Source: Mixophyes australis
Lineage: Eukaryota; Chordata; Amphibia; Anura; Limnodynastidae
DNA length: 64,000 nucleotides
Direction: 5' to 3'
Assembly (NCBI GenBank): GCA_036250195.1
Contig: JAVHZZ010000003.1
Span: 18,492,504-18,556,503, forward strand
Each line of letters starts with the position of its first letter. The stretch's first letter is position 1. Below, piece after piece: positions 13,345 to 24,589 of this stretch. Under the pieces are notes generated by a model. The model ran no database searches. It was not told the DNA's origin and saw only the letters and a list, made by a program, of their open reading frames with translations. A program made the position numbers and the translations under genes.

Positions 13345-13473
13345 TTAGTAGAAGACTTTCTCCAGATAGGAGTTCAAGAACATTCCCGTTGGGTCAAGTT
13401 TCTCTCTGATAGTGTTGAATTTGGAAAATCCTGGGTACATCTTTTCAAAGTCTTTGCGGGTACATGTATGAGC
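13345..13473 (-). CDS. GULO: GULO exon 12, C-terminus and stop (residues ~399-440)
   Basis: The terminal coding exon: 42 codons and TAA. It reads [19 protein letters not shown], then [20 protein letters not shown] ending in Tyr, almost identical to the mammalian C-terminus. The KLDP-x-G-x-F-x-N motif is characteristic of the ALO/VAO oxidases. The acceptor is TTTACTAG. Summing all six exons gives exactly 239 residues, the number needed from residue 202 to 440 of the rat protein, so no codon has been gained or lost in this half. The stop is followed 20 bp later by a possible polyadenylation signal. Confidence 0.96.
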   Translation of the reverse strand, partial: AHTCTRKDFEKMYPGFSKFNTIREKLDPTGMFLNSYLEKVFY

Positions 13474-13917
13474 CTAGTAAACAAAACAAGGAACATATTA
13501 TAGATTCTGAAAATCTGAAGATCACATTGTAAAATTCTAACTAAAAGAGAGGGATGGAGTTTGAAGATTATTTTGTCTGCTGAAGACCATGGGTACAATT
13601 AAGAATATTCTGTCAGATTTTAAGACTGCTCCCTGGACTTTTAATGATAACGTACTTGAGGTTCCTCTCCAATCTGGCATTTATCATTTCATTAATGGGG
13701 TTCACTGTAGATGAATATTTTCATTTGTGACTGAAGATGAAGGTGTAAGGGCAATGTTTGACGGACCCTGGACTTTGGAAATAAATGTTTTTCTAGTGCT
13801 GGTAACTAAGGGGGCTGCAAATTTCATTTCCTGTACCTGACCTAGGTTTCTAGCTACTTTATTGGCACCTCATGCTCTATATTTGATTTCCAAACTATGG
13901 TGGAGAAAATGACAATA

Positions 13918-16900
13918 GGGGTGCGGTGGTGTGATGCAGAGGGGGAGGGGCAGTGATGTGATGCAGAGGGGGGTGCAGTGGTGTGATGCGGAGGGGGGTG
14001 CAGTGGTGTGATGGGGAGGGGCAGTGGTGTGCTGCAGAGAGGGGGATGCAGTGGTGTGATGGGGAGGGGCAGTTGTGTGATGCAGAGAGGGGGTGCAGTG
14101 GTGTGATGCAGAGAGGGGGGCAGTGGTGTGATGCAGAGGGGGAGGGGCAGTGGTGTGATGCGGAGGGGGGTGCAGTGGTGTGATGCGGAGGGGGGTGCAG
14201 TGGTGTGATGGGGAGGGGCAGTGGTGTGATGCAGAGAGGGGGATGCAGTGGTGTGATGCAGAGGGGGGGGCAGTGGTGTGATGCGGAGGGGGTGCAGTGG
14301 TGTGATGCAGAGGGGGAGGGGCAGTGGTGTGATGGGGAGGGGCAGTGGTGTGATGCAGAGAGGGGGGTGCAGTGGTGTGATGCAGAGAGGGGGGCAGTGG
14401 TGTGATGCAGAGGGGGAGGGGCAGTGGTGTGATGCGGAGGGGGGTGCAGTGGTGTTATGGGGAGGGGCAGTGGTGTGATGCAGAGAGGGGGATGCAGTGG
14501 TGTGATGCAGAGGGGGGGGGGGCAGTGGTGTGATGCAGAGGGGGAGGGGCAGTGGTGTGATGCAGAGAGGGGGGTGCAGTGGTGTGATGCAGAGAGGGGG
14601 GCAGTGGTGTGATGCAGAGGGGGAGGGGCAGTGGTGTGATGGGGAGGGGCAGTGGTGTGATGCAGAGAGGGGGGTGCAGTGGTGTGATGCAGAGAGGGGG
14701 GGCAGTGGTGTGATGCAGAGGGGGAGGGGCAGTGATGTGATGCGAAGGGGGGTGCAGTGGTGTGATGGGGAGGGGCAGGGGTGTGATGCAGAGAGGGGGG
14801 TGCAGTGGTGTGATGCAGAGGGGGGTGCAGTGGTGTGATCTGAAGGGGGATGCAGTGGTTTGACGGGGAGAGGCAGTTGTGTGATGCGAAGGGGGTTCAG
14901 TGGTGTGATGCAGAGAGGGGGGTGCAGTGGTGTGATGCAGAAGGGGAGGGGCAGTAGTGTGATGGGGAGGGGGGTGCAGTAGTGTGATGCGAAGCAGGGT
15001 GCAGTGGTGTGATGGGGAGGGGCAGTGGTGTGATGCAGAGAGGGGGTGCAGTGGTGTGATGCAGTGGGGGAGGGGCAGTGGTGTGATGCGGAGGGGGGGC
15101 AGTGGTGTGATGCAGAGAGGGGGGCAGTGGTGTGATGCAGAGGGGGAGGGACAGTGGTGTGATGCGGAGGGGGGTGCAGTGGTGTGATGCAGAGAGGGGG
15201 CAGTGGTGTGATGCAGAGGGGGAGGGGCAGTGGTGTGATGCGGAGGGGGAGGGGCAGTGGTGTGATGCGGCGGGGGAGGGGCAGTGGTGTGATGGGGAGG
15301 GGCAGTGGTGTGATGCGGAGGGGGGTGCAGTGGTGTAATGCAGAGAGGGGGCAGTGGTGTGATGCAGAGGGGGAGGGGCAGTGGTGTGATGCGGAGGGGG
15401 AGTGGCAGTGGTGTGATGGGTAGGGGCAGTGGTGTGATGCGGAGGGGGGTGCAGTGGTGTGATGCAGAGAGGGGTGCAGTTGTGTGATGCAGAAGGGGAG
15501 GGGCAGTGGTGTAATGCGGAGGGGGGTACAGTGGTGTGATGCGGAGGGGGGTGCAGTAGTGTGATGGGGAGGGGGGTGCAGTAGTGTGATGCGAAGCGGG
15601 GTGCAGTGGTGTGATGGGGAGGGGCAGTGGTGTGATGCAGAGAGGGGGGTGCAGTTGTGTGATGCAGTGGGGGAGGGGCAGTGGTGTGATGCGGAGGGGG
15701 GTGCAGTGGTGTGATGCAGAGAGGGGGGCAGTGGTGTGATGCAGAGGGGGAGGGGCAGTGGTGTGATGCGGAGGGGGGTGCAGTAGTGTGATGCAGAGAG
15801 GGGGGCAGTGGTGTGATGCAGAGGGGGAGGGGCAGTGGTGTGATGCGGAGGGGGAGGGGCAGTGGTGTGAGGGGGAGGAGCAGTGGTGTGATGGGGAGGG
15901 GCAGTGGTGTGATGCGGAGGGGGGTGCAGTGGTGTGATGCAGAGAGGGGGGGCAGTGGTGTGATGCAGAGGGGGAGGGGCAGTGATGTGATGCGAAGGGG
16001 GGTGCAGTGGTGTGATGGGGAGGGGCAGGGGTGTGATGCAGAGAGGGGGGTGCAGTGGTGTGATGCAGAGGGGGGTGCAGTGGTGTGATCTGAAGGGGGA
16101 TGCAGTGGTTTGACGGGGAGAGGCAGTTGTGTGATGCGAAGGGGGTTCAGTGGTGTGATGCAGAGAGGGGGGTGCAGTGGTGTGATGCAGAAGGGGAGGG
16201 GCAGTAGTGTGATGGGGAGGGGGGTGCAGTAGTGTGATGCGAAGCAGGGTGCAGTGGTGTGATGGGGAGGGGCAGTGGTGTGATGCAGAGAGGGGGTGCA
16301 GTGGTGTGATGCAGTGGGGGAGGGGCAGTGGTGTGATGCGGAGGGGGGGCAGTGGTGTGATGCAGAGAGGGGGGCAGTGGTGTGATGCAGAGGGGGAGGG
16401 ACAGTGGTGTGAAGCGGAGGGGGGTGCAGTGGTGTGATGCAGAGAGGGGGGCAGTGGTGTGATGCAGAGGGGGAGGGGCAGTGGTGTGATGCGGAGGGGG
16501 AGGGGCAGTGGTGTGATGCGGCGGGGGAGGGGCAGTGGTGTGATGGGGAGGGGCAGTGGTGTGATGCGGAGGGGGGTGCAGTGGTGTAATGCAGAGAGGG
16601 GGCAGTGGTGTGATGCAGAGGGGGAGGGGCAGTGGTGTGATGCGGAGGGGGAGGGGCAGTGGTGTGATGCGGAGGGGGGTGCAGTGGTGTGATGCAGAGA
16701 GGGGTGCAGTTGTGTGATGCAGAAGGGGAGGGGCAGTGGTGTAATGCGGAGGGGGGTACAGTGGTGTGATGCGGAGGGGGGTGCAGTAGTGTGATGGGGA
16801 GGGGGGTGCAGTAGTGTGATGCGAAGCGGGGTGCAGTGGTGTGATGGGGAGGGGCAGTGGTGTGATGCAGAGAGGGGGGTGCAGTTGTGTGATGCAGTGG

Positions 16901-17540
16901 GGGAGGGGCAGTGGTGTGATGCGGAGGGGGGAGCAGTGGTGTGATGCAGAGGGGGGAGCAGTGGTGTGATGCAGAGGGGGAGGGGCAGTGGTGTGATGCG
17001 GAGGGGGGTGCAGTAGTGTGATGCAGAGAGGGGGGCAGTGGTGTGATGCAGAGGGGAAGGGGCAGTGGTGTGATGCGGAGGGGGAGGGGCAGTGGTGTGA
17101 GGGGGAGGAGCAGTGGTGTGATGGGGAGGGGCAGTGGTGTGATGCGGAGGGGGGTGCAGTGGTGTGATGCAGAGAGGGGGGTAGTGGTGTGATGTGGAGG
17201 GGCAGTGGTGTGATGCAGAGAGGGGGGTGCAGTGGTGTGATGCAGAGAGGGGGGTGCAGTGGTGTGATGCGGAGGGGGGTGCAGTGGTGTGATGCGGAGG
17301 GGGGTGCAGTGGTGTGATGCGGAGGGGGGTGCAGTGGTGTGATGGGGAGGGGGGTGCAGTAGTGTAATGCGAAGCGGGGTGCAGTGGTGTGATGGGGAGG
17401 GGCAGTGGTGTGATGCAGAGAGGGGGGTGCAGTGGTGTGATGCAGAGAGGGGGGTGCAGTGGTGTGATGCGGAGGGGGGTGCAGTGGTGTGATGCGGAGG
17501 GGGGTGCAGTGGTGCTATGTGGAGGGGGGTGCAGTGGTGT
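13918..17540. repeat. 3.6-kb G-rich minisatellite in GULO intron 11
   Basis: About 145 head-to-tail units, each a constant 13-bp core CAGTGGTGTGATG followed by a variable G-rich tail (GGGAGGGG, CGGAGGGGGGTG, CAGAGGGGGAGGGG, CAGAGAGGGGGGTG), so units are mostly 21, 25 or 27 bp. A long block repeats with a 1250-bp offset: the unusual GATCTGAAGGGGG unit at 14837 recurs at 16087 with the same neighbours. Guanine runs of 4-9 on the plus strand are very frequent; the plus strand is the template for GULO, so the transcript through here is C-rich. Minus-strand and plus-strand open frames across the array are not genes. Confidence 0.97.
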
Positions 17541-17704
17541 GAAATCTTGCCTAGGGGGCTGAGAACCCTTGCACCGGTCCTGCCTGCTCTGCGTCGGGAT
17601 GGAGGTATTTTAATTGCTGTCACTGAATCTACATCAGAACCAAACTACACTGATCACCAGTGCAGCCGGTTCATATCGCTCCCATGGCCACAGGAGTTTG
17701 TCAC

Positions 17705-17795
17705 CTTCGCCCAGTGTGGTCGTCCTCCGACGCCTTTCATAATCTTCTCATACTCTGACCAGTAATCTCGGTGATCCACGTCTTTTCCATATGGC
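17705..17795 (-). CDS. GULO: GULO exon 11 (residues ~368-398), HWAK motif
   Basis: A 91-bp exon: one base completing Arg, then 30 codons, [18 protein letters not shown] followed by [12 protein letters not shown]. The GRPHWAK motif is a family hallmark of the ALO domain near the flavin. The acceptor is ATTTAG and the donor AAG/GTGACA. The splice to exon 12 is phase 0 and restores the canonical HWAK-AH junction. Its 3' side is 162 bp from the end of a 3.6-kb G-rich minisatellite filling most of intron 11. Confidence 0.95.
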
Positions 17796-17909
17796 CTAAA
17801 TAGACGGAATTAACCATTATTTTCTTGAACCAACCTAATATACTGTATTTATTTTTAAGCTTTGCAATGACAGTGTAAATAAACATTCCACAACATACAG
17901 TATATATCT

Positions 17910-17971
17910 ATATCATCATCATCATCTATTTATTTATACAGCACCACTAATTCCGCAGCGCTGCACAGAGA
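17910..17971 (-). mobile_element. SINE 3' fragment
   Basis: ATCATCATCATC tail and TTATACAGCACCACTAATTC, GCAGCGCTGCACAGAG: only the 3' end of the tRNA-derived SINE remains. Confidence 0.75.
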
Positions 17972-18009
17972 TATGCCTTCAAAACGCTCAGACACTGAGG
18001 AGTGTATCA

Positions 18010-19717
18010 TGTTAGAGATAGGTAACGTGTGGCTCTCCAGATATTGTGGAACTACAAGTCTCAGCTTGCTGGGACAAATAACTCCCTGCTAGCTGGAAAG
18101 ACCCCAGTTGCCTAAGCTTGTATTGGATGGTAAAAGCTGCAACAAAGGTGTAACATGTAATCAGTGGGCCTTGTAGCAAAATTTGGGGGGGCAGCAATGC
18201 ATGTCCAAGTTGAATCTTGCCCCCTGGGCTAAACTTGGCATGCGCTCCCCTGTCCATCTGTGCCAGAGAGTCGCCCCCTGTTCTGAACATACAGAGAGCC
18301 CCACAGAAGCCTCATGGGTAGTAGTGTCACCGGCATTCCATGTATTACAGGAGACAAATTCATGTGAGTTCAGGGTCTGATTTATAGTTGGACTAATACT
18401 ATACAAACTTCCACGCAACGTACGCGCCACAAAATGTGTTCGTATCTTAGACTTGAGACCCGCTAGGCAGGAAGAGTGGGCACACGGAGAATTGGACACA
18501 TCCCCCAGATGCGCTTCTTATGAGGCGGGACCTACAGGAGCTGTGGAATACAATGGTTTTTGTATGGTTGTTTTCAAGCCTAACGCAGTAAAAGCTTATA
18601 CGATTGGATCATTTACAGATAAAGCATCAGATGGTAAGTATAAGGGAATTTATTATTTTTAATAAATATATGTGGTTTAAAAGAGTTGTGTGGCTTAATT
18701 TTTTTTATTAAACTAATGTGGTTGTAATGATGGTCGTGTGTTTCTCCAAGTGCCAGCATGCCCAGACAGTTATTGGCAGCTCAGGCTGGCTGGGACTTGT
18801 AGTTCCACATGCTAAAATGGTGTTTACCGCTTTTTGTTTATTTTATCTCACTTTATTACCCTACACTCAGGGGTGTAGGAAGAGCCCTAGTGCTTTCAGC
18901 AGAGGGCTGGGTCTCCCTAGAGCAGGGGCATCACACATTTTTGATGAACAGCCTGGGGTTGGTTCGTCATTATGGCAGAGGGACCTCTGCTGCGGGTTCA
19001 CCTGCTATAGTGTCACCAACCCCGGGTGGTTGGCCTACTGCTGGTTTCTGTGAAATCAGGGGGACCCCACGCACTTTTTTCCCCCTGATTTCTCGGAAAC
19101 CAGCACTAGGGTTAATAACATTAGGAGGGGGGGGGACCCCACACTTCTTTTTGTTTTTTAATTTTTTTTTTTACACTGTATTAGAGCCGGCGGGTCACCT
19201 GGCTGTAATGCCGTCCGATCCGCCGGCTCAGCAGTCGCTGACAGGTACGTAGGTATCTGCAGAGTCCTGTGTACTAGAGCAGCCCTGCGCCCAAATCCAA
19301 CAGGACACGGATCTTGAGATCCGTGCTTTGATGAATTCGGGTGCGCGCAAAGCTTAAATACGGGCGTGAAATTCTGAGTGCGAGTTGCTTTCAGTATGCA
19401 TGTTATAATGAACTGGGCCCACTGAATGAACCATAAACTGCAGCAAGTATTAGAATAACATCCGGATCCCTATGCGTTAGTCTGTTACTGGTGAAACGTG
19501 TAAAGGGTTATATAGCAATCTCTCCTTTTATCTATTTAGTTTTTATGTATCCCTTTATATTATGTTTGTTTATCTTTTTTTATTTGACATTTTTTGTACT
19601 TTCTTTGGCAGGCTCTATATAATGTATGTTACCTCTCTGAGTTTGCACCTAAATTAGCATCTAAGGTACCTACAGTCAGGGCTGCCACACACACTATACT
19701 AACATAACACACACTCT
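18010..19717. other. GULO intron 10: relic repeats, no gene
   Basis: Two opposite-orientation fragments share the motif GGAACTACAAGTCTCAGC / GCTGGGACTTGTAGTTCC (about 18047-18070 and 18785-18810), a common look of eroded MITEs. 19060-19140 carries CCCCCTGATTTC inverted pieces and long G and T runs. No exon seen; several open frames here have no recognisable homology. Confidence 0.45.
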
Positions 19718-19725
19718 ATATTGAC

Positions 19726-20019
19726 CATACTTGCCGACTTTCTCCCATTGCTTTCCGGGAGATTCAGTGGAGGAGGTGGGGGGGGCGGGGGGCGGGGCTC
19801 CAAAATCGCGTCATTTTGGACCCGCCCCCCGTGACGCAATGACGCAAACGCGTCATTTTACAGTCAGGGGCGGGGCCAAATGCCGCGATTCCCGGAGAAT
19901 CGCGGTATTGTGGCCCTATTTCTGTAAATGCGGGATTTTGCCATACTCCTCCGGGAGTCCGGGAGACTCCCCCAAAATGCGGGAGTCTCCCGGACATTCC
20001 GGGAGAGTTGGCAAGTATG
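19726..20019. mobile_element. hAT-type MITE, CATACTTGCC family, copy 1
   Basis: 294 bp with inverted ends CATACTTGCC...GGCAAGTATG, flanked by a perfect 8-bp target duplication ATATTGAC (19718-19725 and 20020-20027). The interior is CG-rich (GGAGTCTCCCGG, CGCGTCATTTT). Eight-bp duplications point to hAT-superfamily mobilisation. No coding capacity. Confidence 0.88.
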
Positions 20020-20726
20020 ATATTGACACCCTCCTTACCTTGTGCAATCCGCAGGAGTTCACACATGGGCCAGCACCTGTCACGTGGTGCACGTCCCATG
20101 TGACCCTGGGGCTCTCACTGACGGGGCACACATAAGAGGGGGGGGGGCAGCTCACAAGGCAGTGGCCACGGGCAAAATGCTGATCTCCCCCTCCCCCATT
20201 CACGGGTGCGTGAGTCGCTCGACACCTGAGGCCGAAATTTAGTTATTTTTTTTAAATGAGTGGAGATTTCGGTCAAATCTCCGCCTTGAAGTGTCTCACG
20301 GATGTTCTGGAGACACTTTGCTGCTAATTGAATCTCCCCCTATGAGTCAGATAACGCTTTATGTCTGGAACACATAATACCTTATTATATATTATAGCTA
20401 CAGGATCTTTGGGGATTTTGGAACCTGTTATACAGGAAGTTCAGAAAACCAGTGAATGGAAAATGAAAAGAATTTCTCCTATTGTACGATAATATGATAT
20501 TAGTTAGACACTTTTGCAAATGTAAGATAAGCCGTCCGCTCTGTCAAGGCACTTCTGCTAATAGGGTGGTCCTAACTCTAAACAATGAGATACCCTATAT
20601 CTGGCCATACATATATGTGCTTTTAAATTGAGAGCTAACTTACCAAGAGATACCCCAGGAACCTTCAAATGTAAATACAGCACCCCATCAGCTACTGACA
20701 CCAGACCTGCCTCTCATACAACAATA

Positions 20727-20849
20727 CAGAAATGGAAGTTGCTCAATCAATTTATAGGCTCACAGCTGTATTTTTTCCTTTCTGTTTAACCCCACCATCT
20801 CTAGCACCTGCTGTGAACCTATACATTGATTGAGCAACTTCCATTTCTG
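20727..20849. mobile_element. palindromic Tc1/mariner-type MITE
   Basis: Nearly perfect arms of about 40 bp beginning CAGAAATGGAAGTTGCTCAA with two mismatches, around a ~40-bp centre. TA dinucleotides flank both ends, the Tc1/mariner target signature. No coding capacity. Confidence 0.75.
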
Positions 20850-21169
20850 TAGTCATATAGTAACATTCACAGCTATGACCACCGACTCCGCCTCCTATAG
20901 TCACTGTGAGGAGCAGCGCTAAGCAACTTAACAAGAAGAGAAATGCAATAAGAAGTGTATTGAAAGACAGGGGTCATTGATACATGTAATGTAGTGTATT
21001 TTAGGCATGGTGCTCCAAGTAACAGAAATGATGCCTAATGGCAAAAAAATTCTCAAGCATATTAGATAAGAGATTCAATATTTGTATAATATTAACTTTC
21101 CTCACCAATCGGTACCCCCATCTCCCCCTACCCACCTGATATGAAGCCTATCTGGCATCCTGGTCTCAC

Positions 21170-21334
21170 CTGTACATAATGACATTCATGTAACAGCTGT
21201 TTCTTTGGTAACACGGACTCAGCAGGATGTCGTCTCCTCGGACAAAGCGGACTTCTACCGGGAAATGTGCCACCACCTGCGGGTTCCTCTCCAGCCAAGA
21301 TTTCAGCTGCATTAAGGCGTCCTGCGTCTTCTCT
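21170..21334 (-). CDS. GULO: GULO exon 10 (residues ~313-368), catalytic Glu-x-Arg
   Basis: A 165-bp exon: one base completing codon 313, 54 whole codons, and two bases (AG) of the Arg codon finished by exon 11. It reads [15 protein letters not shown], then [16 protein letters not shown], then [18 protein letters not shown]. The VEVRF segment holds the Glu-x-Arg pair (about E340 and R342) that in the aldonolactone oxidase family (for example plant GALDH Glu386/Arg388) lines the active site; both residues are present. Flanked by an ATACCAG acceptor with a modest pyrimidine tract and an AG/GTGAGA donor. No open frame longer than 60 codons marks this exon; it was found by direct reading. Nothing suggests decay. 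Confidence 0.95.
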
Positions 21335-22496
21335 CTGGTATCAGGACATAATTACCTTATTGTCCTATCTCTGATGTAAAGTGAAAGAGCCTTGCGGACA
21401 TTACATAATATTTTCTACCCATGTGAGACCAGGACACATAGTTACATCTTCACCTGGTCTCTCTGATCGGACGATTACTAACTCTGGAGCCAGGGTCTAT
21501 CTTTATAAAATACATCGTACCAACCGTATGAATGGGGAGAATATTTGAAATATAATCTCATCTTTGGTGACCAGTGACGTTGGGGAATAACAACAATGAC
21601 AATATTTTCACACTCGTTCATAAAGTCAGTTTACAGGGTAACTCTAACCTTTTAAATTTAGTTTTGGGTAGAGTTGACTTAATATGATAAAAATACAGAG
21701 TTTGGTGCAGTGATCCCCTGATTCTGGGGTCTCACAGAAAGTTCCAAAAGTCCTGTGCTCTTTCTTCCTAAGCAATCTGTTTCTATCATACAGTTACATT
21801 CTCAGTTTGTATGAATGGGAAATTCACAGGGAAGGGGCAACTACACCAGCGTGACCTGCTTGACACCGATACGTGATAGGAGAGAGTAGTGCAGCGCTGG
21901 ATCATTGGAGTCATTGGGAAGACCTGACAGATCACAGGATCACCGTACTGATGGTAAGTAGAACTCTGTATATTATCATATCTCAGCAATGTCCACCTAA
22001 AACTAAAAATTAATGTTTTGGGTGACATTTTACTTACAGCAATACTTACAGCTTCTCTGCTTCATCCTTCTTTTCCTTAATGTTAGCTATTGAAGTTAGA
22101 GATTAAAATGGCCCATAATACTCACAAAGGGAAGTTCTAACATTAATTACCACCCCTGCTCTGGTACAGTTTAGCCCCTACTCTATACATATCTGACAAC
22201 AGTCCTGATTTGTAGCACCAGAAAGTACAAGGCCTATTAAGCAAAGGAGACAGGCATTGTCTGTAATGTGTGTGGTTTGGAGAAAATTCGGATGCGGTTG
22301 GGGCGGACCTGGGAGTGGTTTTGCTGAATCAGGGGTGTGGCCTAATTTATCCTGATTTTCCAATGGGGACCGTGTATGGGTGTGTCCATGTACAAGCAGA
22401 TTATCACTACACACAGCTGTGACCGCTTTTCTTCTTTTAAATATGGGGGGAGGGAACAAACGGTATTATGAAATACATGTAACAATATTAAAATAT

Positions 22497-22527
22497 GTGT
22501 GTGTATATATATATATATATATATGTG
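22497..22527. repeat. (TG)n/(TA)n microsatellite
   Basis: TGTGTGTG passing into about nine TA units in GULO intron 9. Confidence 0.9.
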
Positions 22528-23275
22528 TAAAAAATTAAATATAAATTAATACAATTTCTTATAATTCACAGTATTATCTCATAAACATCATGTTTAATTT
22601 TAAAGCAGCAAATCCTTATCTCCTTTTCAAAATCTCCCTAGAGGGCAGACAAGTATGTCTGCCAGACACACACACACAGACTCACAGCTGTCTGCATGTC
22701 ATGTGAAGGCATAGGGCAGGGGACTAATCTCAGAGGGGAGTTCCAAAACCTCTCTGCAGCATGCACCATGTGCCTGTGGTTACCATGGTAGCCACATGAC
22801 GCTGCGGAAACTCTGCAGAGTTATATATCATTAATGGCAGTCTGCAGCAGCAAACCAATGAAAAATGGTGATCGCCACAGTGATGTTAGTTAAAAGGCAC
22901 CTCATTGTCCCATGGGATTGCTGCTATAATAACATAAATATAAGCAGTCATTTATGTTTTTAAATTTTTGTTAATGAAGAGGTACAACACCTTTGTCACC
23001 CAATGCGTATTGAACATTGTCCCCCTAAAAATAAATCCCTTTAATACATATTACCAGACTGAAGCATGTAAAGTAAATGGAATAATTATTATTATTGAGG
23101 CCGCAGAGATGTACCCATAGCGGGCACAGACACATTGAACATGCCTCTGTTAGATGTACAGGTCAGTCTGGGATATCTTAACATTCGCTGGTTTAATAAA
23201 TAGTAAAGAGTGCAAGCTCTTTGGGTTACGCACCAGACGTCTACGGCTACGGTGTATCTTAGGAAGGTTACTTAC

Positions 23276-23425
23276 ATGGGAATGGCCCAGTCCTGCACAT
23301 ACTGCTTAAACAGGCAGTCGAAGTTGAACATTTTGTAGCTGACGGCGATTCGCTCGTTTCTACCAGCGAACAGCAGCCAGAAATAGAATCGGTTTATTGC
23401 GGGGACCAAGCTTGATATAAATGTG
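23276..23425 (-). CDS. GULO: GULO exon 9 (residues ~263-313)
   Basis: A 150-bp exon carrying 49 whole codons, entered with one base (C, finishing Ser) and left with two bases (AT). It reads [19 protein letters not shown], then [20 protein letters not shown], corresponding to the mammalian [20 protein letters not shown] and FKQHVQDWAIP regions. A TTTTTTCAG acceptor and a consensus GTAAGT donor flank it. The first part continues the hydrophobic stretch begun in exon 8. The open frame seen here runs on into intron at its 5' side; the splice acceptor and the family alignment fix the real boundary. The split codon at the 3' end becomes ATA (Ile) with exon 10, where mammals have Arg. Confidence 0.94.
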
Positions 23426-24589
23426 CTGAAAAAACACAACAAAACTGTATAAGAGGAAAGAAAAGACAAACTTTACACCAGCGTATTACTGTATCCCGGT
23501 ATTTACCAAATCCAGAATCCTAACAGTGCATGTTTTCCAGATCTCCTTACTTTAGCACAGGTCTAGTCATTACTAACTGACACGTTGGAACAAAACCACA
23601 GGTGGTATAAGTATCTCACTTGTCACCTGGAAAACCTGCACTGTTAGGGCTGCCTGAGGACTGGGTTTGGAAAACCCTTCTGTATGCATTGAAACATGAC
23701 CCCAGTTTATTGTAAACAATCAGGGAGAGCAGAAACACTTTAAAGCAAAATACAGCTGTCTTTGTAATATATGTTTCTAAATACTTAAAAACGTGCAAAT
23801 ATTTTATTTTATTTTCATTGTAATGCTTTTTGACACCTTTTCCACCAATTTGTTTTAGTTACTGATAAGTAAACGAACTGGTTGCAAACAAAACATAATA
23901 GTTATATAGTCAATAAAAACATAATAGTAATAATAATATAGGTGTGTAATCGAAAAAGACTTTTAGGGGCCGATTCAATTGGTCTCGTAATATTTAACGC
24001 TGCGGTTAAAGTAAAAAAAAAATCGGCTCTGTATTTACTCTGAAGCCGCCGCCGTTTTCACTTTCCGCGGTGTTCTAAATAGTGCAATTCAATTTCAAAG
24101 CCATTGCACCTCCCTGCGTGTCAATCATAGGTGAATGCGAATGTTATGGAGCTATAACAAAAATCTCTGGCAACATCAACTGTCATCTCCGGCTTTCTGG
24201 TGATTTCCTTGTGACTCTCTGAGTATTTAGCAATTTTTTGCAGTGGAAATTTTATGCAATTTTTTGCATTTTTTTATTAAATTGCAATTACACTACAGTA
24301 ATTTCCAGTTATATTTAGAGATGTGCACCGGCGACTTTTGGTGTCTCGTGTTTTGTGTTTTGGATTTGGATTTCCGTGATGTTTTTGGTTCGGATTTGTT
24401 TCGCAAAACACCTGCCGAAAGGTTTTGGTTCGGATTTTAGGGTTTTGGATTCGGATTTTTTTTGAAAAAAGCATAAAAAGTTAAAAAATCAAGTTTTTGA
24501 GCTTATTTTCACTCCTACGCTATTATTAACCTCAATAACATTCAATAACAAGCATTTCCACTAATTTACCATGTATTCTGAACACCTCA

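Noticed and set aside
14897..17623. 908-codon His/Pro/Ser-rich open frame on the minus strand, and shorter Gly/Gln/Cys-rich plus-strand frames
   Set aside because: They run across the minisatellite, whose units lack stops; units of 25 bp keep changing the frame, so no constant protein repeat is encoded, and the region lies in a GULO intron.
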